This document shows positions 56,879-64,000 of a DNA stretch of 64,000 nt, piece after piece; within the stretch, counting starts at the first letter, position 1, and each line of letters opens with the position of its first letter. The position numbers and the translations under genes are program-made. The DNA lies in assembly GCA_003279685.1 (NCBI GenBank), contig QCHA01000001.1, positions 186,001 to 250,000 of the forward strand, in the 5' to 3' direction. The DNA is from Pelagibacteraceae bacterium AG-390-L03 (GTDB lineage: Bacteria > Pseudomonadota > Alphaproteobacteria > Pelagibacterales > Pelagibacteraceae). Below the pieces are notes generated by a model. It had not been told where the DNA came from and did not search any database. It saw only the letters and a program-made list of their open reading frames with translations.

Positions 56879-58369
56879 ATGAATACAAATCTTAAAATTT
56901 CAAATGTAACTAAAATATATCCTGGGTGTGTTGCAAACGACAATGTTTCACTCGAGTTTAATAGTGGTAAAATTTATGCTCTTCTTGGAGAAAATGGTGC
57001 TGGAAAATCTACACTAGTTAAAATTCTATCGGGTGTCATCATTCCTGATGAAGGTAAAATTTATTTAAATGAAAATAATCTAAAGCTTAATTCACCATTA
57101 GATGCAAAAAAAAATGATATTGGAATGGTATTCCAGCATTTTAACCTTTTCGAAACTTTGTCTGTATTTGAAAACTTAATTATAGACTCAGATGAACAAA
57201 GAAAAAGTTTAAGAGAAAAAATTGATTCGATTATGAAAAAATACAATTTTTCAATTGATCTTGACATTCCTGTTTTAAATCTGTCAGCAGGTCAAAAACA
57301 GAAAGTAGAAATAATAAGATGCCTAATAAGAAATCCAAAAGTTTTAATTATGGATGAGCCAACATCCGTATTAACAGAACAAGAAACAAGTGAATTATTC
57401 TTATCTTTGAAAAAATTTTCAGAAGAAGGAATTTTGATTATTTATATTACTCATAAACTAAAGGAAGTTATGCAGCTTTGCGATGAAGTTGCTGTAATGA
57501 GAAGAGGAAAGTTAGTTTCTGTAAGCCAAATCAAGAATGAAAATATAGAGTCACTTGCTAACAAAATGGTGGGTCAGAACTTAAAAACAATAAAGAAAAG
57601 AAAAACAAAAACATCATCAGATCAATTAATAAATATTACAAATCTTAATTTTATAAGCGAAGATCCTTTTGAAACTAATTTAAATAACATCAATTTTTCT
57701 GTTAATCGAGGTGAGTGCTTGGGAATTGCCGGTATATCTGGAAACGGTCAAAGTGAATTATTTCAAGTATTAAGCGGTGAAATTTTATCGGACAAGAATT
57801 CTATAGAATATAATAAAAATTATATTGGAGACTTAAATCCCCAAGAGAGAAGAGAATATTTGATGGCCTTTTCTCCAGAGGATAGGCTTGAACAAGCTGC
57901 TATTCCACAAATGGCAATTTTTGAAAATGTAGCTCTAAATAATTTTAAATCATCAAATTTTTTTAATAATGGATTAATAAATGAAAATAAAATTAAAGAA
58001 CATTCAAAAAAAATAATATCAGACTTTAATGTTAATACGGATAACATAGAGTTAAAAAGTCAATTTTTATCCGGAGGTAATCTACAGAAATTAATTATAG
58101 GAAGAGAATTAATCACCGCTCCAGATTTATTAATTTGTTTTAATCCAACTTGGGGACTAGATGTAGGAGCAATAAATTATATCCATGAAACATTGATTAA
58201 AATCAATGAACAAAATAAATCAATCATATTAATATCTACAGATACTGATGAGTTGTTAAAATTAAGTGATAAAATTTCAGTAATTCATAAAGGGAAATTA
58301 TCAAATATTATGAACGCTGATGAGGTTACCTCTGAGAAACTTGGGATACTAATGGGAGGAGGAAATTGA
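56879..58369 (+). CDS. Purine/nucleoside ABC transporter, ATP-binding protein
   Basis: This 496-residue protein has two ATPase domains, like YufO/NupA and RbsA. The first is complete: Walker A GENGAGKST near residue 38, signature LSAGQKQK, Walker B VLIMDEPTSVL. The second has a degenerate Walker A (GISGNGQSE), LSGGNLQKLI and a Walker B region without the catalytic Glu (FNPTWGLDVGA). Asymmetry of this kind is usual in the BMP-linked group. It is the energiser of the system with permeases at 58366 and 59427 and the binding protein at 60437. Confidence 0.93.
   Translation: MNTNLKISNVTKIYPGCVANDNVSLEFNSGKIYALLGENGAGKSTLVKILSGVIIPDEGKIYLNENNLKLNSPLDAKKNDIGMVFQHFNLFETLSVFENLIIDSDEQRKSLREKIDSIMKKYNFSIDLDIPVLNLSAGQKQKVEIIRCLIRNPKVLIMDEPTSVLTEQETSELFLSLKKFSEEGILIIYITHKLKEVMQLCDEVAVMRRGKLVSVSQIKNENIESLANKMVGQNLKTIKKRKTKTSSDQLINITNLNFISEDPFETNLNNINFSVNRGECLGIAGISGNGQSELFQVLSGEILSDKNSIEYNKNYIGDLNPQERREYLMAFSPEDRLEQAAIPQMAIFENVALNNFKSSNFFNNGLINENKIKEHSKKIISDFNVNTDNIELKSQFLSGGNLQKLIIGRELITAPDLLICFNPTWGLDVGAINYIHETLIKINEQNKSIILISTDTDELLKLSDKISVIHKGKLSNIMNADEVTSEKLGILMGGGN
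58355..58362 (+). promoter_or_regulatory. Strong ribosome site deciding a TTG start
   Basis: GGAGGAGG lies three bases before the TTG at 58366. The TTG overlaps the TGA of the preceding ATPase gene (TTGA), which supports coupled translation from a rare start codon. Confidence 0.7.
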
Positions 58370-59430
58370 TAAAAATTGTAAAAAGAGACCAGCCTTCAAG
58401 AGCTATTTTTTTTCTTACGCCAATTCTAGCAATTTTTCTAACATTGGTAGCAGGAGGACTAATTTTTTATATAATAGGTTTTAAACCTTTTGAGGCACTT
58501 AAATTTTTTTTCATAGTTCCGATTGCAGATATGTATGGGTTTAGTGAATTGCTCTTAAAAGCCACTCCACTTTGTTTAATTGCAATTGGTTTATCTTTTT
58601 GTTTTAAAAGTAATAATTGGAATATTGGAGCTGAAGGTCAATTAACTTTCGGAGCCATAGTTTCAGGGGGAGTTGCATTAATATTTTATGAACAAGAAGG
58701 GTTTTACATTCTTCCAATAGTTATTTTAGCTGGTGCAATCGGTGGTATGCTCTATGCATCGATACCTGCAATCTTGAAAACTTATTTCAATACCAACGAA
58801 ATATTAGTTAGTCTTATGTTAGTATATGTTTCAAAATTAATTTTAGATTATCTTGTAGTTGGGCCTTGGAGTAATCCTGAAGGATTTAATTTTCCAGAAA
58901 CTAGACAATTTAGTGACTCTGCAAGACTTCCTATATTATTCGAAGGATTAAGAATTCATGCAGGTATTTTTTTAGCTTTAGCTGCAGTTGTTGCAAGTTG
59001 GTTTATTTTTTATAAGACGTACTTAGGCTTTCAAATGAAGGTTTCTGGATTTAGTTTAAAGACAGCAAAATACGCTGGTTACAAAGGTAAAAAAATGATT
59101 ATCCTTGTTTTTTTAATAAGTGGAGCTTGTGCAGGCCTTGCTGGAGTGGGAGAAATAACAGGGCCTATTGGACAGCTTCATAGAGAAGTTTCTCCAGATT
59201 ATGGTTTTACTGCAATAATAGTTGCATTTTTAGGACGCTTACATCCTATTGGAATAATTTTTGCATCACTAATTGTGGCAATTACTTATTTAGGTGCAGA
59301 AACAGCTCAAATATTTATGCAAATTCCAAAATACACAGGCCAAGTTTTTCAGGGAATGATTTTATTTTTTCTTCTAGCTTCAGATTATTTACTTTTTTTT
59401 AAAATTAAATTCACAGGTTTAAAAAAATGA
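58366..59430 (+). CDS. Purine/nucleoside ABC transporter, permease 1
   Basis: This 354-residue inner-membrane permease has about nine to ten hydrophobic segments. The family stretch NNWNIGAEGQLTFGAIVSGG lies near residue 83. A large loop with AKYAGYKGKKMI and SGACAGLAGVGEITGPIGQL follows near 240-270. It matches the BMP-linked NupP/YufP group. Its start is a TTG overlapping the previous stop. Its end overlaps permease 2 by four bases (ATGA). Confidence 0.92.
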   Translation: MIKIVKRDQPSRAIFFLTPILAIFLTLVAGGLIFYIIGFKPFEALKFFFIVPIADMYGFSELLLKATPLCLIAIGLSFCFKSNNWNIGAEGQLTFGAIVSGGVALIFYEQEGFYILPIVILAGAIGGMLYASIPAILKTYFNTNEILVSLMLVYVSKLILDYLVVGPWSNPEGFNFPETRQFSDSARLPILFEGLRIHAGIFLALAAVVASWFIFYKTYLGFQMKVSGFSLKTAKYAGYKGKKMIILVFLISGACAGLAGVGEITGPIGQLHREVSPDYGFTAIIVAFLGRLHPIGIIFASLIVAITYLGAETAQIFMQIPKYTGQVFQGMILFFLLASDYLLFFKIKFTGLKK

Positions 59431-60359
59431 TAATTGATATTCACTTTATTGGACTAATAATTACATCAATCATGGCCTCTGCTGTACCTTTAATTTTAGC
59501 ATCTTGTGGTGAGCTCATTACCGAAAGGTCGGGAGTTCTTAATTTAGGTGTTGAAGGAATGATGATAATTGGAGCTATATCTGGTTTTGCTTTTATGACA
59601 GTTACAGGAAGTTTATTTATAGCGGTTATTGGTGCAATGTTAGCTGGAGTTTTAATTTCTACTATTTTTGCATTTCTTACCCAAACTTTAATCACAAATC
59701 ATGTGGCAACTGGCTTAGCGCTTACTATTTTTGGTATTGGAATTTCTGCAATGATCGGAAAAAACTTTGTGGGTATTCCTGGAAAAGAATTTCCAGTTTT
59801 ATTTGAAAGTTTAAAAGACACTATACCTTTTTTAAGCCCAATATTATTTGGACACTCAATTGTATTTTATTTTGCTTTCGCTTTACCATTTTTTACTAAT
59901 TATTTTTTAAAAAAAACAAAAATAGGATTGATAGTAAGAGCTGTGGGAGATTCTCCTGAATCAGCATCTAACCAAGGTATAAATGTTAAATTAGTTCGTT
60001 ATTCTTGTATACTTTACGGAGGAGCAATGTGTGGACTTGCGGGTGCCTATTTGTCAATGATCTATACTCCACAGTGGATTGAAAATATGACAGGTGGAAG
60101 AGGCTGGATAGCATTAGCGCTAGTAGTATTTTCTACATGGAACCCAATTAAGATTTTAATCGGTGCAATGATTTTTGGTGGATTAACAATAATTCAATTT
60201 CATATGCAAGCTATGGGTGTAAGAGTGCCTGTACAATTTTTAACTGCCCTACCCTATATCGTTACAATAATAGTATTAGTTGTAATTTCTCGTGATAGTA
60301 GAAAAATTAGGTTAAGTACTCCAAGTTCATTGGGGAAATCATTTTATAAAGACAATTAA
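59427..60359 (+). CDS. Purine/nucleoside ABC transporter, permease 2
   Basis: This 310-residue permease has about eight hydrophobic segments and the NupQ/YufQ-type patterns LNLGVEGMMIIGAISGF near residue 39 and RAVGDSPESASNQGINVKLVR near 172. LYGGAMCGLAGAYLSM near 196 is also typical. It pairs with permease 1. The binding-protein gene follows after 77 bases with its own ribosome site, consistent with higher expression of that gene. Confidence 0.92.
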   Translation: MIIDIHFIGLIITSIMASAVPLILASCGELITERSGVLNLGVEGMMIIGAISGFAFMTVTGSLFIAVIGAMLAGVLISTIFAFLTQTLITNHVATGLALTIFGIGISAMIGKNFVGIPGKEFPVLFESLKDTIPFLSPILFGHSIVFYFAFALPFFTNYFLKKTKIGLIVRAVGDSPESASNQGINVKLVRYSCILYGGAMCGLAGAYLSMIYTPQWIENMTGGRGWIALALVVFSTWNPIKILIGAMIFGGLTIIQFHMQAMGVRVPVQFLTALPYIVTIIVLVVISRDSRKIRLSTPSSLGKSFYKDN

Positions 60360-60436
60360 TTATAAAATAATTATTTTTTTTTAAATAATTTAATCTAAGC
60401 TTCATAATATAAAAACTAAACAGGGGAAATAAATTT

Positions 60437-61507
60437 ATGCATAAAATATTTATTCGTTCATTCGTATCTTCTCTAGTTTTTTTGTTTACATTAACTGTAG
60501 CTGCAGTTGCAAAAGATGTTAAAGCAGCATTTGTTTATATTGGTCCAACTGGTGACCACGGATGGACATATCAGCATGATGTAGGGAGAAAAGCTGTGGA
60601 AGCTGCTGGATTTAAAACTACATACGTTGAAGGTGTTCCAGAAAGTGCTGATGCTGAAAGAGTTCTTAGACAATTGGCTAATTCTGGTCATGATGTTATT
60701 TTTACAACTAGTTTTGGATATATGAATCCAACTAACAAAGTTGCAAAAGAGTTTCCTAATGTGAAATTTGAACATGCCACTGGATATAAAAGAGAACATC
60801 CAAACGTTTCAACATACGCTGCTAGATTCTATGAAGGTAGAGCTATCTTAGGAACTATAGCTGGGACAATGACAAAATCTAATGTTATTGGTTATGTTGC
60901 ATCTTTTCCAATTCCTGAAGTAATAAGAGGAATTAATTCATTTACTTTAGCGGCTCAAAAAGTAAATCCAAATATCAAAACAAAAATTGTGTGGGCTTTT
61001 ACTTGGTATGACCCAGGTAAAGAATCTGAAGCAGCTAAAGCTTTAATTGATCAAGGTGCTGACATAATTGCTCAACATACTGATAGCACTGCTATTGTTC
61101 AAATTGCTGAAAAAGCTGGTGTATATGCTTTTGGTCAAGCAAGTGATATGGATAAATTTGCGCCTAAAGCGGTATTAACTTCAGTTGAAAATAACTGGGG
61201 ACCTTACTATGTTGAAAGAGTTAAAGCTGTTGCAAATGGTACTTGGAGTCAAAAAGATACATGGCATGGTATTGGTGATGGTATGGTAGTTATATCTGAT
61301 CTAGACTCTGCAATGCCCTCAGATTTACAAGCTAAAGTTAAAAAACTTCAAGCTGATTTAGCATCTGGTAAAGTTCATGCTTTCACTGGACCCATTTATG
61401 ATCAAAAAGGTGATTTAATGGTTGCTGCAGGTAAAACTGCTGATGATGGTATGCTTGCAGGAATGATGACTTATGTAAAAGGTGTTGAAGGAGATATACC
61501 TAAATAA
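60437..61507 (+). CDS. BMP family periplasmic substrate-binding protein
   Basis: This 356-residue protein has a signal peptide (about 1-25). The BMP/PnrA domain has AAFVYIGPTGDHGWTYQHD, then YVEGVPESADAERVLRQLA and TSFGYMNPTNKVAKEFP. GADIIAQHTDSTAIVQIAE near residue 210 and NWGPYYVERVKAV near 254 are also present. Members bind purine nucleosides or bases. It completes the ABC importer. AGGGGA precedes the ATG and a strong terminator follows. Confidence 0.95.
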   Translation: MHKIFIRSFVSSLVFLFTLTVAAVAKDVKAAFVYIGPTGDHGWTYQHDVGRKAVEAAGFKTTYVEGVPESADAERVLRQLANSGHDVIFTTSFGYMNPTNKVAKEFPNVKFEHATGYKREHPNVSTYAARFYEGRAILGTIAGTMTKSNVIGYVASFPIPEVIRGINSFTLAAQKVNPNIKTKIVWAFTWYDPGKESEAAKALIDQGADIIAQHTDSTAIVQIAEKAGVYAFGQASDMDKFAPKAVLTSVENNWGPYYVERVKAVANGTWSQKDTWHGIGDGMVVISDLDSAMPSDLQAKVKKLQADLASGKVHAFTGPIYDQKGDLMVAAGKTADDGMLAGMMTYVKGVEGDIPK

Positions 61508-61531
61508 TTTTTACAAAGTAATTTAAAATTT

Positions 61532-61563
61532 AAAAGGCCAGTTTTTATACTGGCCTTTTTTAT
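61532..61563. terminator. Bidirectional intrinsic terminator
   Basis: AAAAGGCCAGT at 61532-61542 pairs with ACTGGCCTTTT at 61549-61559 around a TTTTAT loop, followed by more T. The stem is flanked by A on the left, giving a T tract on the minus strand too. It ends transcripts of the binding-protein gene and of the phosphoribosyltransferase gene, whose stop is at 61560. Confidence 0.93.
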
Positions 61564-62084
61564 TTCTGATGTTTTTTTTTTATTTCTTCTATTCTTAATT
61601 CTTCATAAATTTCAAAAGGCTGTACAATCCAAGGATTATCTGGAAGTTTATTGGCACAAAAGTCGGGCTCAAAAGTTGATTGTTTTTTTTTAAAAAGAGT
61701 AGCTGTTTTTATATCCTCAATTTTGTTTTTTATTGGCTCATATTTTTTTAACCAATCAACACTTTTGTTAAAAGTAATTCCTGTATCAGATAGATCATCA
61801 CATAAAAGAATTCTTCCACCCATGCTTGGTGCTATTGAACTCATCTCTCTTGAAAAAACTAAATCACCTTGTTCGTCTTCAACTCCTTTTCCACTATAAG
61901 ATTCAACAGCAAGATATGCACATTTCAATTTGAATATTCTACTTAATACATCAATCATTGGTGCAGCTCCTCGCATAATTCCAATTAGTATTGTTGGCTT
62001 GTAACCACTTTCATGAATTTGGATAGCTAATTTCTCTACTGTCTTATTATATTCTTCCCAACTGATAATTAATTTATCTGACAT
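61560..62084 (-). CDS. Purine phosphoribosyltransferase (xanthine/hypoxanthine-guanine type)
   Basis: This 174-residue type I phosphoribosyltransferase has the PRPP-binding motif ILLCDDLSDTGITFNKS near residue 92, an N-terminal IGIMRGAAPMIDVLSRIF near 34, and a flexible loop with ESYSG. It would salvage xanthine, guanine or hypoxanthine to the nucleotide. It lies 15 bases downstream of the PuuD-like gene on the same strand, so salvage and degradation genes share a transcript. The exact base specificity is not readable. Confidence 0.85.
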   Translation of the reverse strand: MSDKLIISWEEYNKTVEKLAIQIHESGYKPTILIGIMRGAAPMIDVLSRIFKLKCAYLAVESYSGKGVEDEQGDLVFSREMSSIAPSMGGRILLCDDLSDTGITFNKSVDWLKKYEPIKNKIEDIKTATLFKKKQSTFEPDFCANKLPDNPWIVQPFEIYEELRIEEIKKKHQK

Positions 62085-62099
62085 AATTTCTATATCTAC

Positions 62100-63011
62100 T
62101 TATTTAAATAATAAAACCAAAACTGCAAGAACGATAAGTGCAATTATTGAAGAGATTAAAATATACAACTTGTGAATGTTTCTTCCTCTTAAATTAAAAT
62201 AATGTCTTGCTGCCCCAGAAATAATTGCAATCGCACATAATATTAACCAATTATATTGGTGATAAACTAAAAAGCTAGAATGCCCAGAAAGCATTATAAA
62301 CAATACTAAAAAGGTTGAATAATTGTTGTGAATTGACCGTTGTTTAGCTGCTAAGGATAAGCTCATATCAAATTTTTCACCTCTTTCGCTACTACTAATT
62401 ATGTTCATTTGATTAGGTATAATTACTGTAAAGACATTGCCAAACATATTAGTGCCAATGATTAATCCAACACTCAAAATTGCAAATTTAGGTCCAAATA
62501 ATTTTGTTAGACCAAAAGATACAAGCGTTAACAAAATTATTCCTATACATATAAATAAAATATTACTCTCAATTAATTTTGATTTACATAAAAGATCATA
62601 GACAAACCAAGCAACAATCAATGATAAAAGTGAGATAATAATGGCATAACTTGGGGGCATTAATAAAACGCGCTTATCAACCATCAAAACGCCAGCGTTA
62701 TAGTAATAAATTACAACCAAGAGCAACATTCCGGTTACAAAAGTTAAATAACTTTGCCATTTGAAGATTACTAATCTATTTAAATAATCCTGAGGTGGAG
62801 ATGTTTTTAATCTTGAAAGTTTATAAAAAAAACCAGAATGCATCAGATATCCTTCACCATCGATATCATCACTTGTTACATTTTTATTTAAATTATTATC
62901 TAAGTAATTAAATAAAAAACTATTACCTACCCATAATATTGCAAATAATACATGGCCCCATCTTAGAATAACTTCTAACCATTTTATCGTATAAGGTAAA
63001 AATTCCATCAA
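62100..63011 (-). CDS. puuD: PuuD-like urate hydroxylase, membrane domain only
   Basis: This 303-residue protein has about eight hydrophobic segments. The PuuD/DUF989 pattern is seen in LRWGHVLFAILWVGNSFLFN at the N-terminus, YLMHSGFFYKLSRLKTSP near residue 55, NMFGNVFTVIIPNQ near 190 and ARHYFNLRGRN near 270. PuuD oxidises urate to 5-hydroxyisourate and normally carries a C-terminal cytochrome c domain. No CxxCH occurs here, so an outside electron acceptor would be needed. It overlaps guaD by four bases. Confidence 0.82.
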   Translation of the reverse strand: MMEFLPYTIKWLEVILRWGHVLFAILWVGNSFLFNYLDNNLNKNVTSDDIDGEGYLMHSGFFYKLSRLKTSPPQDYLNRLVIFKWQSYLTFVTGMLLLVVIYYYNAGVLMVDKRVLLMPPSYAIIISLLSLIVAWFVYDLLCKSKLIESNILFICIGIILLTLVSFGLTKLFGPKFAILSVGLIIGTNMFGNVFTVIIPNQMNIISSSERGEKFDMSLSLAAKQRSIHNNYSTFLVLFIMLSGHSSFLVYHQYNWLILCAIAIISGAARHYFNLRGRNIHKLYILISSIIALIVLAVLVLLFK

Positions 63012-63478
63012 TATTTTATTTTATCTACTTTTTTATCCCAAATTTCAAATGCTTTTAAAGCATCATTTCTGAGCATTTGTGTCATTTTAATTTTTCTATC
63101 ATCTATTTTTTTTGGAATCTCCAAATATATAAATGAGTCATCAAAATCTATATTTTTTGCATCTTCTCTTGTATTTGCATAATATATTTTATCTAATCTT
63201 GACCAATAAATTGCCGAAAGACACATTGGACAAGGTTCACAAGATGTATAAATCTCACAACCAGACAAATCAAAAGTATTTAATTTTTTACAAGCCTCTC
63301 GAATTGCTACAACTTCTCCATGGGCAGTAGGGTCATTTGAAGAAGTTACTTTATTTGAACCTTCTGATATAATCTTATTATCTTTAACAATCACACTACC
63401 AAAAGGTCCACCAACAGTGTTTGCACTATTAATTGAAAGTTCAATGGCTTTTGCCATAAATTTTTTTTTATCTTCCAT
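63008..63478 (-). CDS. guaD: Guanine deaminase (CDA-fold)
   Basis: This 156-residue enzyme matches Bacillus-type GuaD in length and motifs. The zinc ligands are His53 in TAHGEVVAIREA with catalytic Glu55, and Cys83 and Cys86 in TSCEPCPMCLSAIYWS. It converts guanine to xanthine, the substrate of the xanthine dehydrogenase encoded just upstream. Its ATG lies inside the xdhB end (overlap of 11 bases), implying coupled translation. A related deaminase is at 56285. Confidence 0.92.
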   Translation of the reverse strand: MEDKKKFMAKAIELSINSANTVGGPFGSVIVKDNKIISEGSNKVTSSNDPTAHGEVVAIREACKKLNTFDLSGCEIYTSCEPCPMCLSAIYWSRLDKIYYANTREDAKNIDFDDSFIYLEIPKKIDDRKIKMTQMLRNDALKAFEIWDKKVDKIKY

Positions 63479-64000
63479 TTTGATTTTTAATTTTATTAAT
63501 ACTCATTAAAATTCTTTCTGGAGTTGCTGGTGCATTGAGTTCTGGTGTAATCTGATAGTTTCCAATTGAAGCAACTGCGTCCTTGATTGCATAAAAAACA
63601 CTCATTGCTAACATCAAAGGCGGTTCTCCAGTAGTTTTTGCTTTATTAACAACTTTTTCTTTATTTAATCCTTCTTTAAAAATTTCCACATTGAATTTTT
63701 TTGGGATATCACTTACTGCTGGTATTTTATAAGTCGATGGAGAAAAAGTTGTAATCTGTCCGTTTGATTTCCAATTAAGCTCTTCAATAGTCAGCCAACC
63801 TTGTCCTTGAATAAAACCCCCTTCAATCTGACCTAGTTCAAGTGCAGGATTTATTGGTTTTCCAGCATCATGTAAAATATCAACTCTTTCTAAAATATTT
63901 TCACCAGTCAATGTGTCTATGGTTACTTCTGAAACAGCTGCACCATAACAAAAGTAATAAAAGGGTCTTCCTTTAAATTTTTTTTTATCGAAATTGATTT
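63468..64000 (-). CDS. xdhB: Xanthine dehydrogenase molybdopterin-binding subunit, C-terminal part (cut by window end)
   Basis: The frame stays open from the window edge at 64000 to a TAA at 63470-63468, giving about 177 residues. The sequence KGRPFYYFCYGAAVSEV, then HDAGKPINPALELGQIEGGFIQG and TTGEPPLMLAMSVFYAIKDA, is the C-terminal part of the molybdenum subunit of xanthine dehydrogenase. This includes the catalytic Glu region near GEPPL. A TTG at 63911 could be mistaken for a start, but the protein clearly continues upstream. It oxidises hypoxanthine and xanthine to urate. Confidence 0.93.
   Translation of the reverse strand, partial: INFDKKKFKGRPFYYFCYGAAVSEVTIDTLTGENILERVDILHDAGKPINPALELGQIEGGFIQGQGWLTIEELNWKSNGQITTFSPSTYKIPAVSDIPKKFNVEIFKEGLNKEKVVNKAKTTGEPPLMLAMSVFYAIKDAVASIGNYQITPELNAPATPERILMSINKIKNQNGR

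Noticed and set aside
60491..60799. 102-codon frame antisense to the BMP-binding protein
   Set aside because: The sense gene has a signal peptide and family motifs; the antisense frame has none.
63911..63913. TTG as start of a short gene at the right edge
   Set aside because: The frame continues to the window edge with clear xanthine dehydrogenase sequence, so the gene is truncated, not short.

Overview
The window is a gene-dense, AT-rich stretch of an alphaproteobacterial chromosome and most resembles a marine SAR11 bacterium (Pelagibacterales, Candidatus Pelagibacter-like). The assignment rests on gene content and layout. There is a split Fo ATP synthase operon with separate b' and b subunits and a carotenoid-to-retinal cassette (crtI-crtB-crtY-blh) of the kind that supplies proteorhodopsin. 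Alphaproteobacterial markers include the choline-kinase-fold homoserine kinase, a CoxF-like small ORF and CtaG in the oxidase operon, DUF2093, a DUF3035 lipoprotein behind lspA, and a TIGR01459 HAD protein. Coding regions are strongly A/T-biased and no intergenic gap exceeds about 220 bases. No tRNA, rRNA, CRISPR array, insertion sequence or prophage gene was seen.

Layout. 1-8929 (+): the tail of atpI, atpB-atpE-atpF'-atpF, then crtI-crtB-crtY-blh, ispH, thrB and rnhA, all co-directional and nearly gapless. 8921-17052 (-): rsmE, then ctaC-ctaD-ctaB-small ORF-ctaG-ctaE-surf1 (aa3-type cytochrome oxidase and its assembly factors), thrC and a Prx5-type peroxiredoxin. 17069-19563 (+): HAD hydrolase, pirin, quinone oxidoreductase. 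20014-25643 (+): ubiA, then a lipid A block (msbA-like exporter, waaA, lpxK, lpxL-like acyltransferase). 25858-27683 (+): purD, rsmD. 27680-34111 (-): pgi, DUF3035 lipoprotein, lspA, ileS, ribF, HAD. 34234-36209 (+): groES-groEL, closed by a clear terminator. 36437-38290 (+): a membrane-anchored galactose-oxidase-like copper radical oxidase. 38371-53760: DEAD-box helicase, typA, YczE-like protein, FAD oxidoreductase, pmbA and tldD, a Lys-rich coiled-coil protein, cyclopropane-fatty-acid synthase, a DapA-family aldolase, a J-domain protein and an S9 peptidase. 53863-54309: an Hsp20. 54356-64000: a purine acquisition and catabolism island.

How the parts work together. ATP synthase Fo genes sit directly before the retinal genes, and blh is followed by ispH, which makes isoprenoid precursors. 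Proton-motive force, light-driven pumping and chromophore supply are thus in one co-directional block. The right-hand end couples nucleobase uptake (an NCS2 permease and a BMP-type ABC transporter) to deamination (two CDA-fold deaminases), oxidation to urate (xanthine dehydrogenase, cut by the window edge), urate hydroxylation (a PuuD-like membrane protein without its usual cytochrome c tail) and salvage (a phosphoribosyltransferase).

Regulatory signals. groES and hsp20 share a CTTGAA-N16-YTATATGA heat-shock-type promoter. The hsp20 leader can also fold a ROSE-like hairpin over its Shine-Dalgarno sequence. Three hairpins lie at gene ends: two convincing intrinsic terminators and one hairpin without a close T tract. 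Six of ten convergent gene pairs end on one shared four-base stop (YTAR), an extreme sign of genome streamlining.
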